NCBI GenBank assembly: GCA_027323595.1
Contig: DAHWBL010000409.1
Location: 1-13,024, forward strand
Origin: Acetobacteraceae bacterium
GTDB taxonomy: Bacteria > Pseudomonadota > Alphaproteobacteria > Acetobacterales > Acetobacteraceae
Direction: 5' to 3'
DNA length: 13,024 bases
Positions 1 through 6,901 of the stretch are shown piece after piece. Position numbers and translations under genes: made by a program. A model generated the notes under the pieces. That model saw only the letters and a program-made list of their open reading frames with translations, did no database searches and was not told where the DNA came from. Position 1 is the first letter of the stretch, and each line of letters opens with the position of its first letter.

Positions 1-45
1 CGCGCGCGCGGTGGTGGCGGGCGGCTGGCGGGTCGGCATCGCGGG

Positions 46-498
46 TCAGTTCGCCGGCGGGGTGACGTCGCCGGAGTCGCTGAGCCCGCCGAATCGGCTG
101 GGCATGCGCGGCGGCGCGGCGCGGTCCTGCGCGAGGCGGGCGCGGATTTCGTCGAGTCGCTGGGCGGTGTCGGTGGCGGCGGCGGCGGTGGTGGGTGCGG
201 CGACCTGCCAGCCATCGGCGACCGCCTCGGCGGGTGGCATCTCGGCCGGGGGCGGGGCGATGTCGGGCGCGCCCATGCCCGGGGTGAGCGGGATGACCGG
301 GGCCAGCGCCTCGTCCTCGGCCGGGGCGCCAGGCGGGGTGAGCGGCACCGGCGGCGGCAGGCGCGAGATGCCCAGCGCCGAGCCTGGCGGGATGTAGGCC
401 GGCATGATGGGCTGCGGCGGCGCGGCACCCTGGTGCATCACGCAGCCGCCCAGAAGCAGGGTTCCGGCCCAGATCGGCAGCCGTTTTGAGAGCGTCAT
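46..498 (-). CDS. Small proline/alanine-rich lipoprotein, function unknown
   Basis: A 150-residue protein that I do not recognise as a named family. It begins MTLSKRLPIW, then a short hydrophobic stretch and LLLGGC, a lipobox-like sequence with the candidate lipidated Cys at residue 19. It is therefore probably exported and anchored to a membrane. The middle is rich in Pro and Ala (PPP, PLTPPGAP), and residues around 110-125 (QRLDEIRARLAQ) could form a short helix. I chose the ATG at 498 because GGAG lies six bases before it; an in-frame ATG at 510 has no ribosome site. A longer open frame running to 660 would cross the tRNA gene and is rejected. The gene is divergent from the tRNA. It ends in TGA close to the window edge, so its downstream neighbour is not visible. 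Confidence 0.6.
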   Translation of the reverse strand: MTLSKRLPIWAGTLLLGGCVMHQGAAPPQPIMPAYIPPGSALGISRLPPPVPLTPPGAPAEDEALAPVIPLTPGMGAPDIAPPPAEMPPAEAVADGWQVAAPTTAAAATDTAQRLDEIRARLAQDRAAPPRMPSRFGGLSDSGDVTPPAN

Positions 499-522
499 CG
501 GGTTCTCCATCACCAGGGCCGC

Positions 523-551
523 TTGCGCCCGGCCCGGTTCGATTCTATGCA
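523..551 (+). promoter_or_regulatory. Possible promoter of the tRNA-Thr gene
   Basis: TTGCGC at 523-528 and TATGCA at 546-551 are separated by 17 bases, a sigma-70-like arrangement. It lies about 37 bases upstream of the mature tRNA start. The match to consensus is only partial and no experimental start is known, so this is a suggestion based on position and spacing. Confidence 0.3.
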
Positions 552-587
552 CCGCCCACACGCCGCTGTCGTGGCCGTGCCGGCGAT

Positions 588-660
<73 letters not shown>

Positions 661-662
<2 letters not shown>

Positions 663-720
663 GCCGCCGGCAGGCCTATCCAACCAGCCGCCGGCAGGCC
701 TATCCAGCCGCCTGCAGGCC
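661..720 (+). repeat. Three imperfect direct repeats abutting the tRNA 3' end
   Basis: A unit starting CAGCCGCCGGCAGGCC and continuing TATCC occurs at 661-681 and identically at 685-705. A third, shortened and altered copy (CAGCCGCCTGCAGGCC) lies at 705-720. Copy starts are 24 and then 20 bases apart. The first copy begins inside the encoded CCA of the tRNA. GCAGGC (694-699) and GCCTGC (710-715) could pair as a hairpin with a 10-base loop, but no T-run follows, so it is not a clear terminator. Confidence 0.75.
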
Positions 721-778
721 CAACTAGCCGCTGCTTAGATCAGCCCTGGCGGGAGCGAAAGCGCCGGGACCGGATGGT

Positions 779-802
779 TGTCACGATGAATTGCATGTGA
801 CA
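779..802. promoter_or_regulatory. 24-bp dyad upstream of the VOC gene
   Basis: TGTCAC at 779-784 and its exact reverse complement GTGACA at 797-802 flank a 12-base spacer. Inside it ATG (786-788) and CAT (794-796) extend the symmetry, apart from one unpaired base. The dyad centre is about 41 bases before the proposed ATG at 832. This position suits an operator for a dimeric regulator, or an RNA hairpin in the leader. No regulator gene is adjacent, so the role is inferred. Confidence 0.4.
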
Positions 803-831
803 TCCCGCCCGGCAGGGTTCAACATGTCGTA

Positions 832-1926
832 ATGACCAACCCCATGCAGTTTTTTTCAGGCTCCAGAGCCGGTTGCCAGCAGCCATCGCCGGGGGTGCGG
901 CCGCGCGCATGGCTCGGGCTTGCGGCCTGGCTCGTCGCGGTCGCACCGGCCATCGCCGCGCCACCGCCGGCGGTGCTGGCGCAACCCGCGCCGGACCTGT
1001 CGGCGCCCGCTTTGCCCGCCCCCGCTTTGCCCGCTGCCGAGTTGCCCGCTGCCGAGTTGCCGACCGGGCCGGCGCTGCCGCCGATCGTTGCGGGTGACAG
1101 CGGCGAGCATCATCCCGGCAAGATGGTTTTCGCCGAGCTGGTCACGTCCGATCTCGCCGGCGCGACGCGCTTCTACGGCACGCTGTTCGGCTGGCGGATC
1201 GAGCCGCTGGCGGATGCACGCGCGCGGCACGCCCCCTCGAACTATGCCCAGGCGATGCTGGGCGGACATCCGGTGGCCGGCATGGTCGAGCGCCCGATCC
1301 CGCCCGGCGAGCATCGCCAGCCCTCCTGGATCAGTTTTTTCGCGGTGACAGACATGCGCGCCGCGCGCCAGCTCGCCGAGGAGCACGGCGCCCGCCCGTT
1401 GCTCGGGCCGCACCGCATCCCCGGGCGCGGTGCCCAGGCGGTGCTGGCCGACCCGCAAGGCGCGGTGTTCGCCATCATCGCCTCCCAGCATGGCGATCCG
1501 CCGGACCTGCCGGCCGATCCTGGCGAGTGGATATGGAGCGCGCTGATCACCACCGATCCGGACGCCGCCGCCGGATTTTATCAGACGCTGTTCGACTATG
1601 AGGTGTTCGAGCTGCCGCCGAGCCCGGGCGCGCAGCATCTGATCCTGGCCGATGCCGCGTATGCGCGCGCCAGCGTCAACACGCTGCCGGCCGGCCAGCC
1701 CGGCCAGCATTCCCACTGGATCAGCTTCATCCGCGTGGCCGATGCCGCCGCGACCGCGGCGCGGGTGACCGCGCTTGGCGGGCGCGTGCTGGAGCCGCCG
1801 CGCATGGACCGCCATGGCGCGCGGGTGGCGCTGGTGGCCGATCCGCAGGGGGCCGCGTTCGGGGTGATGGAGTGGCGCGACGAGGACACGCCCGGTCCGG
1901 GCGACGGCGCGGCGGGGGCGAAATGA
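832..1926 (+). CDS. Exported protein with two VOC (glyoxalase/bleomycin-resistance-like) domains
   Basis: A 364-residue protein with two VOC-type domains of the beta-alpha-beta-beta-beta fold, at about residues 96-218 and 232-347. Each opens with a typical strand followed by FYGTLFGW or FYQTLFDY, and each closes with a matching ADPQGAVF or ADPQGAAF. VOC proteins include metal-dependent lyases, dioxygenases and resistance or binding proteins; the reaction here cannot be assigned. The N-terminus has a hydrophobic segment ending AVAPAIAA (residues 27-43), which looks like a signal peptide. It is followed by a Pro/Ala-rich linker with repeated ALPAP and AELPA units (residues 57-82). No strong ribosome site precedes the ATG at 832. 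A GTG at 895 would give a more compact signal peptide (MRPRAWLGLAAW) and is a real alternative. The stop overlaps the next gene's ATG, so the two are probably co-translated. Confidence 0.8.
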   Translation: MTNPMQFFSGSRAGCQQPSPGVRPRAWLGLAAWLVAVAPAIAAPPPAVLAQPAPDLSAPALPAPALPAAELPAAELPTGPALPPIVAGDSGEHHPGKMVFAELVTSDLAGATRFYGTLFGWRIEPLADARARHAPSNYAQAMLGGHPVAGMVERPIPPGEHRQPSWISFFAVTDMRAARQLAEEHGARPLLGPHRIPGRGAQAVLADPQGAVFAIIASQHGDPPDLPADPGEWIWSALITTDPDAAAGFYQTLFDYEVFELPPSPGAQHLILADAAYARASVNTLPAGQPGQHSHWISFIRVADAAATAARVTALGGRVLEPPRMDRHGARVALVADPQGAAFGVMEWRDEDTPGPGDGAAGAK

Positions 1927-2372
1927 GCCGCCCGATGGACCCGATGCGCTGGCTGCTGCTGGCCGGGTTGCTGCTGGCCGGCTGTGCGGTCGGCCCCTAT
2001 GGCGGCGGTGGCTACGGCTATGGCGGCGGCTATGGCGATGGGGGCGGCGGCTTCGGGATGGATTATTTCGAACCCTTCGGAATCGGTTATGGCGGCTGGG
2101 GCGGCGGCTACGGCGTGGGTCCGTATCCCGAGGGCGGCTTCCGGCGCGACGGCTTCGACCGTGGCGGCTTCGGACGCGGCGGCTTCGACCGGGGCGGATT
2201 CGGTCGCGGCGGCTTCGCCGGCGGTGGACCGGGCGGCCGTGGGTTCCGCGCCGCCGGACCAGGCCGGGCGATGCCCTCGATCCCCTCGCGCGGCGGTGGC
2301 GGCGGCTTTCGCGGCGGCGGCGGTGGGCGCGGCGGCGGTGGTGGCGGCCATGGCGGCGGCGGTCACCACTGA
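1923..2372 (+). CDS. Glycine-rich lipoprotein, function unknown
   Basis: A 149-residue protein whose start overlaps the VOC gene stop as ATGA, with a G-rich ribosome site just upstream. Residues 8-21 (MRWLLLAGLLLAGC) form a signal peptide with lipobox LLAGC, so Cys21 is probably lipidated and the protein membrane-anchored. The rest is low-complexity: YGGG runs, then repeats of GGF followed by DR or GR, then GGG runs ending HGGGGHH. No enzymatic domain is visible. Such Gly-rich tails are often flexible or surface-exposed, but no specific function can be given. The overlap with the exported VOC gene suggests both products act in the envelope. The gene converges on livF with only 14 bases between the two stop codons. 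Confidence 0.65.
   Translation: MSRPMDPMRWLLLAGLLLAGCAVGPYGGGGYGYGGGYGDGGGGFGMDYFEPFGIGYGGWGGGYGVGPYPEGGFRRDGFDRGGFGRGGFDRGGFGRGGFAGGGPGGRGFRAAGPGRAMPSIPSRGGGGGFRGGGGGRGGGGGGHGGGGHH
2136..2225 (+). repeat. Six tandem 15-bp units inside the glycine-rich gene
   Basis: Six consecutive 15-base units, mostly beginning GGCTTC, run from 2136 to 2225. They encode pentapeptides such as GFDRG and GFGRG. Units differ by a few bases each, so the array is diverged rather than freshly expanded. Because the period is a multiple of three, copy-number change would keep the reading frame. Confidence 0.8.
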
Positions 2373-2386
2373 GGGATCAGGGTAGC

Positions 2387-3088
2387 TCAGCCACCCAGAA
2401 AGGCGCGGCGGATGTCGGGGCTCGCCGCCAGTTCCGCTGCCGGACCCGCCAGCACCAGCTCGCCCAGCCGCAGCACGCTGCCATGGCCGCACACCGACAA
2501 GGCGCGCGCCGCGTTCTGCTCGGCCAGCAGCACCGCGGTGCCGCTGGCCACGATCTGCGGAATGCGCCCCAGCACCTCCTCGGTCAGCCGCGGCGACAGC
2601 CCCAGCGACGGCTCGTCCAGCAGCAGCAACCGCGGCGCGTTCATCAGCGATCGCCCGATCGCCAGCATCTGCTGCTGGCCGCCGGAGAGCTGCCAGGCGT
2701 TCGCGCCGGGGCGTTCGCCGAGCGCGGGAAACAGGGTGAACATCTGCTCCAGCCGCCGCGCCCGCTCGGCCCGTCCGGCCCAGCAGGCCACCAGCAGATT
2801 GTCGCGGATCGACAGGCCCGGAAAAACCCGCCGCCCTTCGGGGCAATAGCCCAGCCCCAGCCGGGCACGGCTGGCCGCCGGCAGCGCGGTGATGTCGGTC
2901 CCGGCGAAGCGGATGCGCCCCGCGCGCGGCCGCAGCAGCCCGATGATCGTGCGCATCAGGGTGGATTTGCCGGCCCCGTTGGCGCCCAGCAGCGCCACCG
3001 CGCCGCCCGCCGGCACGCCCAGCGACACCCCGCGCAGGGCGGCGATCTGTCCGTAGCTGACGAAGCAATTCTCGATTTCCAGCAGCAT
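2387..3088 (-). CDS. livF: Liv-type ABC transporter ATP-binding protein LivF
   Basis: A 233-residue ATPase of a Liv (branched-chain amino acid type, HAAT family) importer, the usual length for LivF. It acts at the inner face of the cytoplasmic membrane as the second nucleotide-binding subunit. Visible motifs are Walker A GANGAGKST (residues 35-43), the LivF-typical YCPEGRRVFPGLS in the Q-loop region (81-93), ABC signature LSGGQQQ (134-140), and Walker B LLLLDEP (154-160). LLAEQN at 187-192 has Gln in place of the switch His, which is normal for LivF. The ATG overlaps the stop of the LivM-LivG gene by one base (TGATG). The family name is firm. The substrate is not necessarily an amino acid, since Liv paralogues often import aromatic acids, and the neighbouring catabolic genes favour that. 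Confidence 0.93.
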   Translation of the reverse strand: MLLEIENCFVSYGQIAALRGVSLGVPAGGAVALLGANGAGKSTLMRTIIGLLRPRAGRIRFAGTDITALPAASRARLGLGYCPEGRRVFPGLSIRDNLLVACWAGRAERARRLEQMFTLFPALGERPGANAWQLSGGQQQMLAIGRSLMNAPRLLLLDEPSLGLSPRLTEEVLGRIPQIVASGTAVLLAEQNAARALSVCGHGSVLRLGELVLAGPAAELAASPDIRRAFLGG

Positions 3089-4833
3089 CAGGCCGCCCCC
3101 CGCCCGAGATAGGCCTCGATCACCAGCGGGTCGGACTGGATTTCCGCCGGGCTGCCGCTGGCGATCACGCGGCCATGGTCGAGGCAGATCATCCGGTCGG
3201 CGAGCGGCAGCAGGAACGGCATGTTGTGCTCGATCACCAGCAGCGCGAGCCCGCCCTGGGCAAGGTCGCGCAGCCTGGCGGCGAGGTCGGCCTGTTCGGT
3301 CTCGTTCAGCCCCGCCGCCGGTTCGTCGAGCAGCAGCAGCCTTGGCCGCAGCGCCAGCGCGCGGGCGATCTCCACCCGTCGGCGGATGCCATAGGCGAGG
3401 CTGCCGGCGGGCAGTTGCGCCACCTCCGCCGCGCCCGCCGCCTCCAGCAGCGTGCGGGCGATGCCGCGCGCGCGGGTGAATTGCGGCCCGGTGCCGCCCA
3501 GCGCCCGCAGCAGGCCGACCGAGGCGGCCTCCACCGCGATGGCGACATTGTCGAGCGCGCTCATCTCCGCCACCAGCGACACCGTCTGGAAGGTGCGCGC
3601 CAGACCGGCCCGCGCGATCGCGTGGGTGGGCAGGCGGGTGATGTCGGCGCCGAGGAATCGGATGCGCCCGGCATCGGGGCGATACAGGCCGGTGACGCAG
3701 TTGAGCAGCGTGGTCTTGCCCGATCCGTTCGGCCCGATCAGCCCCAGCACCTCGCCGGGGGCGAGGCGGAGGCTGACATCATCGAGCGCGCGCAGCCCGC
3801 CGAAGCTGCGGGTGAGGGCGTCGATTTCCAGCAGCGGGCCGCGGGTGACCGCGATCGGCGGCACCGGCAGCGCCGGCGGCAGCGGCGCCGGGGCGGGCCT
3901 GAGGAGCCGCGCGAGCAGCGTTTCGGCCGCCTCGGTGATGCCCTCGGGCAGCAGCACGATCACCGCCAGCAGGATCGCGCCATAGGCGAGCAGGTAGTAA
4001 TCGCGCAGCGCGCGGAACCATTCGGGCAGCAGCGTCACCAGCACCGCCCCGCCGATCGCCCCGGCGACCCGGCGGCGCCCGCCCACCACCGCGATGGTGA
4101 GGCAGGTGACCATCACTGGAAAGCCGAGCACGTCGGGCGAGACGACGCGGATGGTGTGGACATACAGCGCGCCGGCGAACCCGCCATAGGCGGCCGAGGC
4201 GAGGAAGGCGGCGAAGCGCAGCGCGTCGGTGTCGAGCCCGATCGCGCGCGCGGTGGCGCCGTCCGCGCGCATCACCGCGAAGCCCGCGCCGGCGAGCCCG
4301 CCGGTCATGCGCGCCGCGAGCCACCCGCCGACCGCCACCGCCGACCACACCAGCGCCAGGCTCTGCCAGCCGGCGCGGATGGGAAAGCCGGCGAGCGTGA
4401 GGCCGCCGATGCCGCCGATGCCGTTCGCCCCGCCGGTCAGCCCCACCCACTCGGTGGCCACCAGCAGCGCGATCTGGCTGATGATCAGCGTTGCGAGCGC
4501 GAAATAATGGGTTTGCAGCCGCAGCACCGGGATCGCCACCAGGGCGGCCAGCAGCACCGGCAGCCCCACCGCGAGCGGCAGCGCCAGATCGAAGCCGATG
4601 CCGTAGCGCGCGGCGGCGATGCCGGCGGCATAGGCGCCGATGCCCATGAAGGTGCCCGACGAGAGCGCGAGCGCGCCGGCCTGGCCGAAGATCATCAGAT
4701 AGCCGAGGGCGAGCAGCGCGTAGATGCCGGCCACCGACAGCACCCGCAGCGTGTACGGGCTGCCATGGGCGATCGCCCAGGCGCCATAGATCGCGCCGAT
4801 CGCCAGCAGCAGCAGCGGCAGCGGGCGCCTCAC
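3088..4833 (-). CDS. livM-livG: Fused Liv-type permease and ATP-binding protein (LivM-LivG)
   Basis: A 581-residue protein joining two transporter subunits that are usually separate. Residues 1 to about 310 are a LivM-type permease with many hydrophobic segments (for example LGYLMIFGQAGALALS near 44-59). A Pro/Ala-rich linker (about 312-326) leads into a LivG-type ATPase. The ATPase shows Walker A GPNGSGKTT (367-375), Q-loop Gln416 in RTFQTVS, a signature region LAYGIRRRVEIARAL (479-493), Walker B LLLLDEP (about 498-504) and switch His536 in VIEHNM. The signature differs from the common LSYGQQRR form of LivG. The start is a GTG overlapping the LivH stop as GTGA, with GAGG eight bases before it; the longer open frame reading back into livH is rejected. 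With LivH and LivF it should form the importer. Confidence 0.9.
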   Translation of the reverse strand: MRRPLPLLLLAIGAIYGAWAIAHGSPYTLRVLSVAGIYALLALGYLMIFGQAGALALSSGTFMGIGAYAAGIAAARYGIGFDLALPLAVGLPVLLAALVAIPVLRLQTHYFALATLIISQIALLVATEWVGLTGGANGIGGIGGLTLAGFPIRAGWQSLALVWSAVAVGGWLAARMTGGLAGAGFAVMRADGATARAIGLDTDALRFAAFLASAAYGGFAGALYVHTIRVVSPDVLGFPVMVTCLTIAVVGGRRRVAGAIGGAVLVTLLPEWFRALRDYYLLAYGAILLAVIVLLPEGITEAAETLLARLLRPAPAPLPPALPVPPIAVTRGPLLEIDALTRSFGGLRALDDVSLRLAPGEVLGLIGPNGSGKTTLLNCVTGLYRPDAGRIRFLGADITRLPTHAIARAGLARTFQTVSLVAEMSALDNVAIAVEAASVGLLRALGGTGPQFTRARGIARTLLEAAGAAEVAQLPAGSLAYGIRRRVEIARALALRPRLLLLDEPAAGLNETEQADLAARLRDLAQGGLALLVIEHNMPFLLPLADRMICLDHGRVIASGSPAEIQSDPLVIEAYLGRGAA

Positions 4834-5720
4834 GCGCGCGACCTCGCCGCCTGGCCGAACAGCCCCTGCGGGCGCAGCATCAGCAGCAGGAGGATGACGA
4901 TGTCGAGCGCGATGGTGGACATGGTCTGCGAAAACGCGCCGCTGATCGCATCGAGCCCGGGCAGCAGCAGCGGCAGGGCCGGCCACAGCACCTCGAACAG
5001 CGCGATTAGCAGCGCGCCGGTGACCGCGCCGGCGATGCTGCCCCAGCCGCCGATGGTCACCGCGATGTAGGCCTTGAGGATATAGTTGGCGCCATCGACG
5101 GGGGTGACGAAGAACAGATTGGCGAGCAGCAGCCCGGCGGCACCCGCGAGGGAAGCGGCGACCGCGAAGGTGGCGATCACCATCGCATCGACACGGATGC
5201 CGATGGCAGCGGCAATGTCGCGGTCCTGCGCGGTCGCGCGCAGCCGCCGCCCGGTCTGGGTGTGCATGAACATCACATACAGCGCGCCGATCAGCGCGGC
5301 GGCGACGAGGATGATGGCGAGCTTCTGCCCCGGCCCGTCACCGCCGGGAAGCAATGGCGGGGCGGCGCGCGCCTGTGCGCCAAAGCCCAGCGTGGCCGCG
5401 TTCTGCGCGATGATGCCGACCGCGATGGTGCTGATGAACACCGATTCCGGCGGGCGTCGGCGCAGCGGCAGATAGGCCACCAGCGCCACCGCCACGCCGA
5501 CCAGCGCGAGCCCGGCCATGACCAGCGGCAACAGCAAAACCCCTGGCCAGTCCAGCATCGAGGCGAAGCTGACGGCGGCGAACCCGCCCGCCATCACCAG
5601 ATCGCCCTGGGCGAAATTGACCGCGCCGGTGGCGTTGAGGATCAGCACGAAGCCCAGCGCCACCAGCGCGTAGGCGGCGCCGAGGGCGAGCAGGTTGAAG
5701 ACGATCTGGCCGAGGTCCAC
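4830..5720 (-). CDS. livH: Liv-type ABC transporter permease LivH
   Basis: A 296-residue integral membrane protein of the LivH family, full length for the family. It is nearly all hydrophobic segments, starting MDLGQIVFNLLALGAAYALV. It carries the family-typical GAVNFAQGDLVMAGG near residue 32, the cytoplasmic stretch LRATAQDRDIAAAIGI (about 160-175), and a C-terminus with LLMLRPQGLFGQ. It would form one half of the membrane channel, partnered by the LivM part of the downstream fusion. The start is a GTG at 5720, 18 bases after the binding-protein stop; no strong ribosome site is visible, so translation may be coupled to the gene before it. Confidence 0.92.
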   Translation of the reverse strand: MDLGQIVFNLLALGAAYALVALGFVLILNATGAVNFAQGDLVMAGGFAAVSFASMLDWPGVLLLPLVMAGLALVGVAVALVAYLPLRRRPPESVFISTIAVGIIAQNAATLGFGAQARAAPPLLPGGDGPGQKLAIILVAAALIGALYVMFMHTQTGRRLRATAQDRDIAAAIGIRVDAMVIATFAVAASLAGAAGLLLANLFFVTPVDGANYILKAYIAVTIGGWGSIAGAVTGALLIALFEVLWPALPLLLPGLDAISGAFSQTMSTIALDIVILLLLMLRPQGLFGQAARSRA

Positions 5721-5738
5721 GGCGTTGGTCTGGCTGGG

Positions 5739-6869
5739 TTACGGGGTCTTGTCGAAATGCCAGGCCACGCGCGGCACGCGGCTCGCGCCGTCGTAGCAGA
5801 CGATGACCGCCGAATGCGCCATGTTGCCGGTGCCGTCGGAACGATAGCGCATCGCCAGCCCGTCATACTGCATCGTCGCGAGCGCCTTGGTGATGTCGGC
5901 GGCGGTGCGCGCGCCTTGGGCGGCCGCGGCCAGCACCATGTTGGTGGCGTCATATTGCGCCAGCGCGAAGCCGTCGGGGGTGGCGTCGAAGGCGGCGCGG
6001 TAGGCGTCCACGAAGGCGGCCATCGCCGGGGTTTCGCGCGATTCCGGCGAGGCGGAGGTTTCCGCGCAGGCGCCGGCGAGTTCGCCCGGCTCCAGCAGCG
6101 CGGTGGTGGCCGGCTGGGTGAGGCCCGAGCCGGCGATGATCGCCACCTTCCAGCCCGACGCCGCCACCGCCTTCATCAGCAGCGCGGTCGGCCCGCCATG
6201 CAGTTGCAGCAGCAGCGAATCCGCGCCCGCCGCGCGTGCCTTGGCAAGGCTCGGCGCGAGGTCCTTCACCGCCACGTCGAGCCCGTCCTCATAGACCGGC
6301 GTGATCGCGGCTTCCTTGAGCCGGGCAAGGATTTCGGCGTGCCCGCTTTGGCCGTAGGCGGTGGTCTGATACAGGATCGCCGGATGCGCGATCTTGAAAT
6401 GATCGATCGCATAGCGCACCTGCGCCGCCTTGGCGACATCGTCGCCGGGGAAGAAGCGGAAGATGTAGGGGTTGTGTTTCTGGGTGATCGCCGCGGTGCC
6501 CGAGATGGTGATCAGCGGCACCTTGTTTTCCTCGGCGACCGGCAGCAGTGCCAGCATCTGCGTGCCCAGCATCGGCGCCACCGCGGCGGCGACGGCGCCA
6601 TCCGACAGCGCGCGTTCGAGCGCGTTCACCGCCACCTCCGGCGAGGTGCCGGTGTCGATGACGCTGGATTTGATGGTGATGCCGGCAGGAGGTTTGCGCA
6701 GCGCCAGCACCGCGCCGTTGCGCTGGCTCGCGCCCTCGACGGCGAGAAACCCGGTGATCGGCACCAGCACCGGAATGTCGAGCTCGGCGGCGCGCGCGAG
6801 GCACGGGACGGCGGCGAGGGGGGCGGCGGCGAGGGTGGCGAGCAGGGCCGCGCGCAGGGCGGTGTGCAT
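5739..6869 (-). CDS. Periplasmic binding protein of the Liv-type transporter
   Basis: A type I periplasmic binding protein (LivK/Peripla_BP_6-like) of about 376 residues that would capture the substrate and deliver it to LivH/LivM. The N-terminus (MHTALRAALLATLAAAPLAA) is a signal peptide with likely cleavage in LARA-AEL near residue 27. The mature part starts with DIPVLVPITGFLA and contains the family-typical VAPMLGTQMLALLPVAEENKVPLI and FRFFPGDD, as well as AYGQSGHAEI. Three ATGs compete (6887, 6872, 6869). I chose 6869 because AGGA lies six bases before it; 6887 would add six residues. It is the only secreted component of the operon. The ligand cannot be read from sequence; context points to an aromatic acid or the monooxygenase substrate. 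Confidence 0.88.
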   Translation of the reverse strand: MHTALRAALLATLAAAPLAAVPCLARAAELDIPVLVPITGFLAVEGASQRNGAVLALRKPPAGITIKSSVIDTGTSPEVAVNALERALSDGAVAAAVAPMLGTQMLALLPVAEENKVPLITISGTAAITQKHNPYIFRFFPGDDVAKAAQVRYAIDHFKIAHPAILYQTTAYGQSGHAEILARLKEAAITPVYEDGLDVAVKDLAPSLAKARAAGADSLLLQLHGGPTALLMKAVAASGWKVAIIAGSGLTQPATTALLEPGELAGACAETSASPESRETPAMAAFVDAYRAAFDATPDGFALAQYDATNMVLAAAAQGARTAADITKALATMQYDGLAMRYRSDGTGNMAHSAVIVCYDGASRVPRVAWHFDKTP

Positions 6870-6901
6870 CATGCTTCCTTTGGTCATGGCCCGTCTTTCT
6901 A

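Noticed and set aside
1..45. Alternating CG run at the window start
   Set aside because: A (CG)5 run in very GC-rich DNA with no gene or structure I can support.
745..768. Hairpin CCTGGCG/CGCCGGG after the tRNA
   Set aside because: Seven pairs with one wobble but no T-run follows, and no riboswitch pattern was recognised around it; not supportable as a terminator.
2369..2390. CTGAG/CTCAG inverted repeat between the convergent stop codons
   Set aside because: Only five pairs with a 12-base loop and no T-tract; likely chance.
1596..3068. Minus-strand open frame of 490 codons
   Set aside because: Out-of-frame reading of livF continuing antisense through the Gly-rich and VOC genes; Ala-rich and without domains.
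3175..5070. Plus-strand open frame of 631 codons
   Set aside because: Rich in Arg, Gln, Asp and His repeats without domains, fully opposite the clear LivM-LivG gene.
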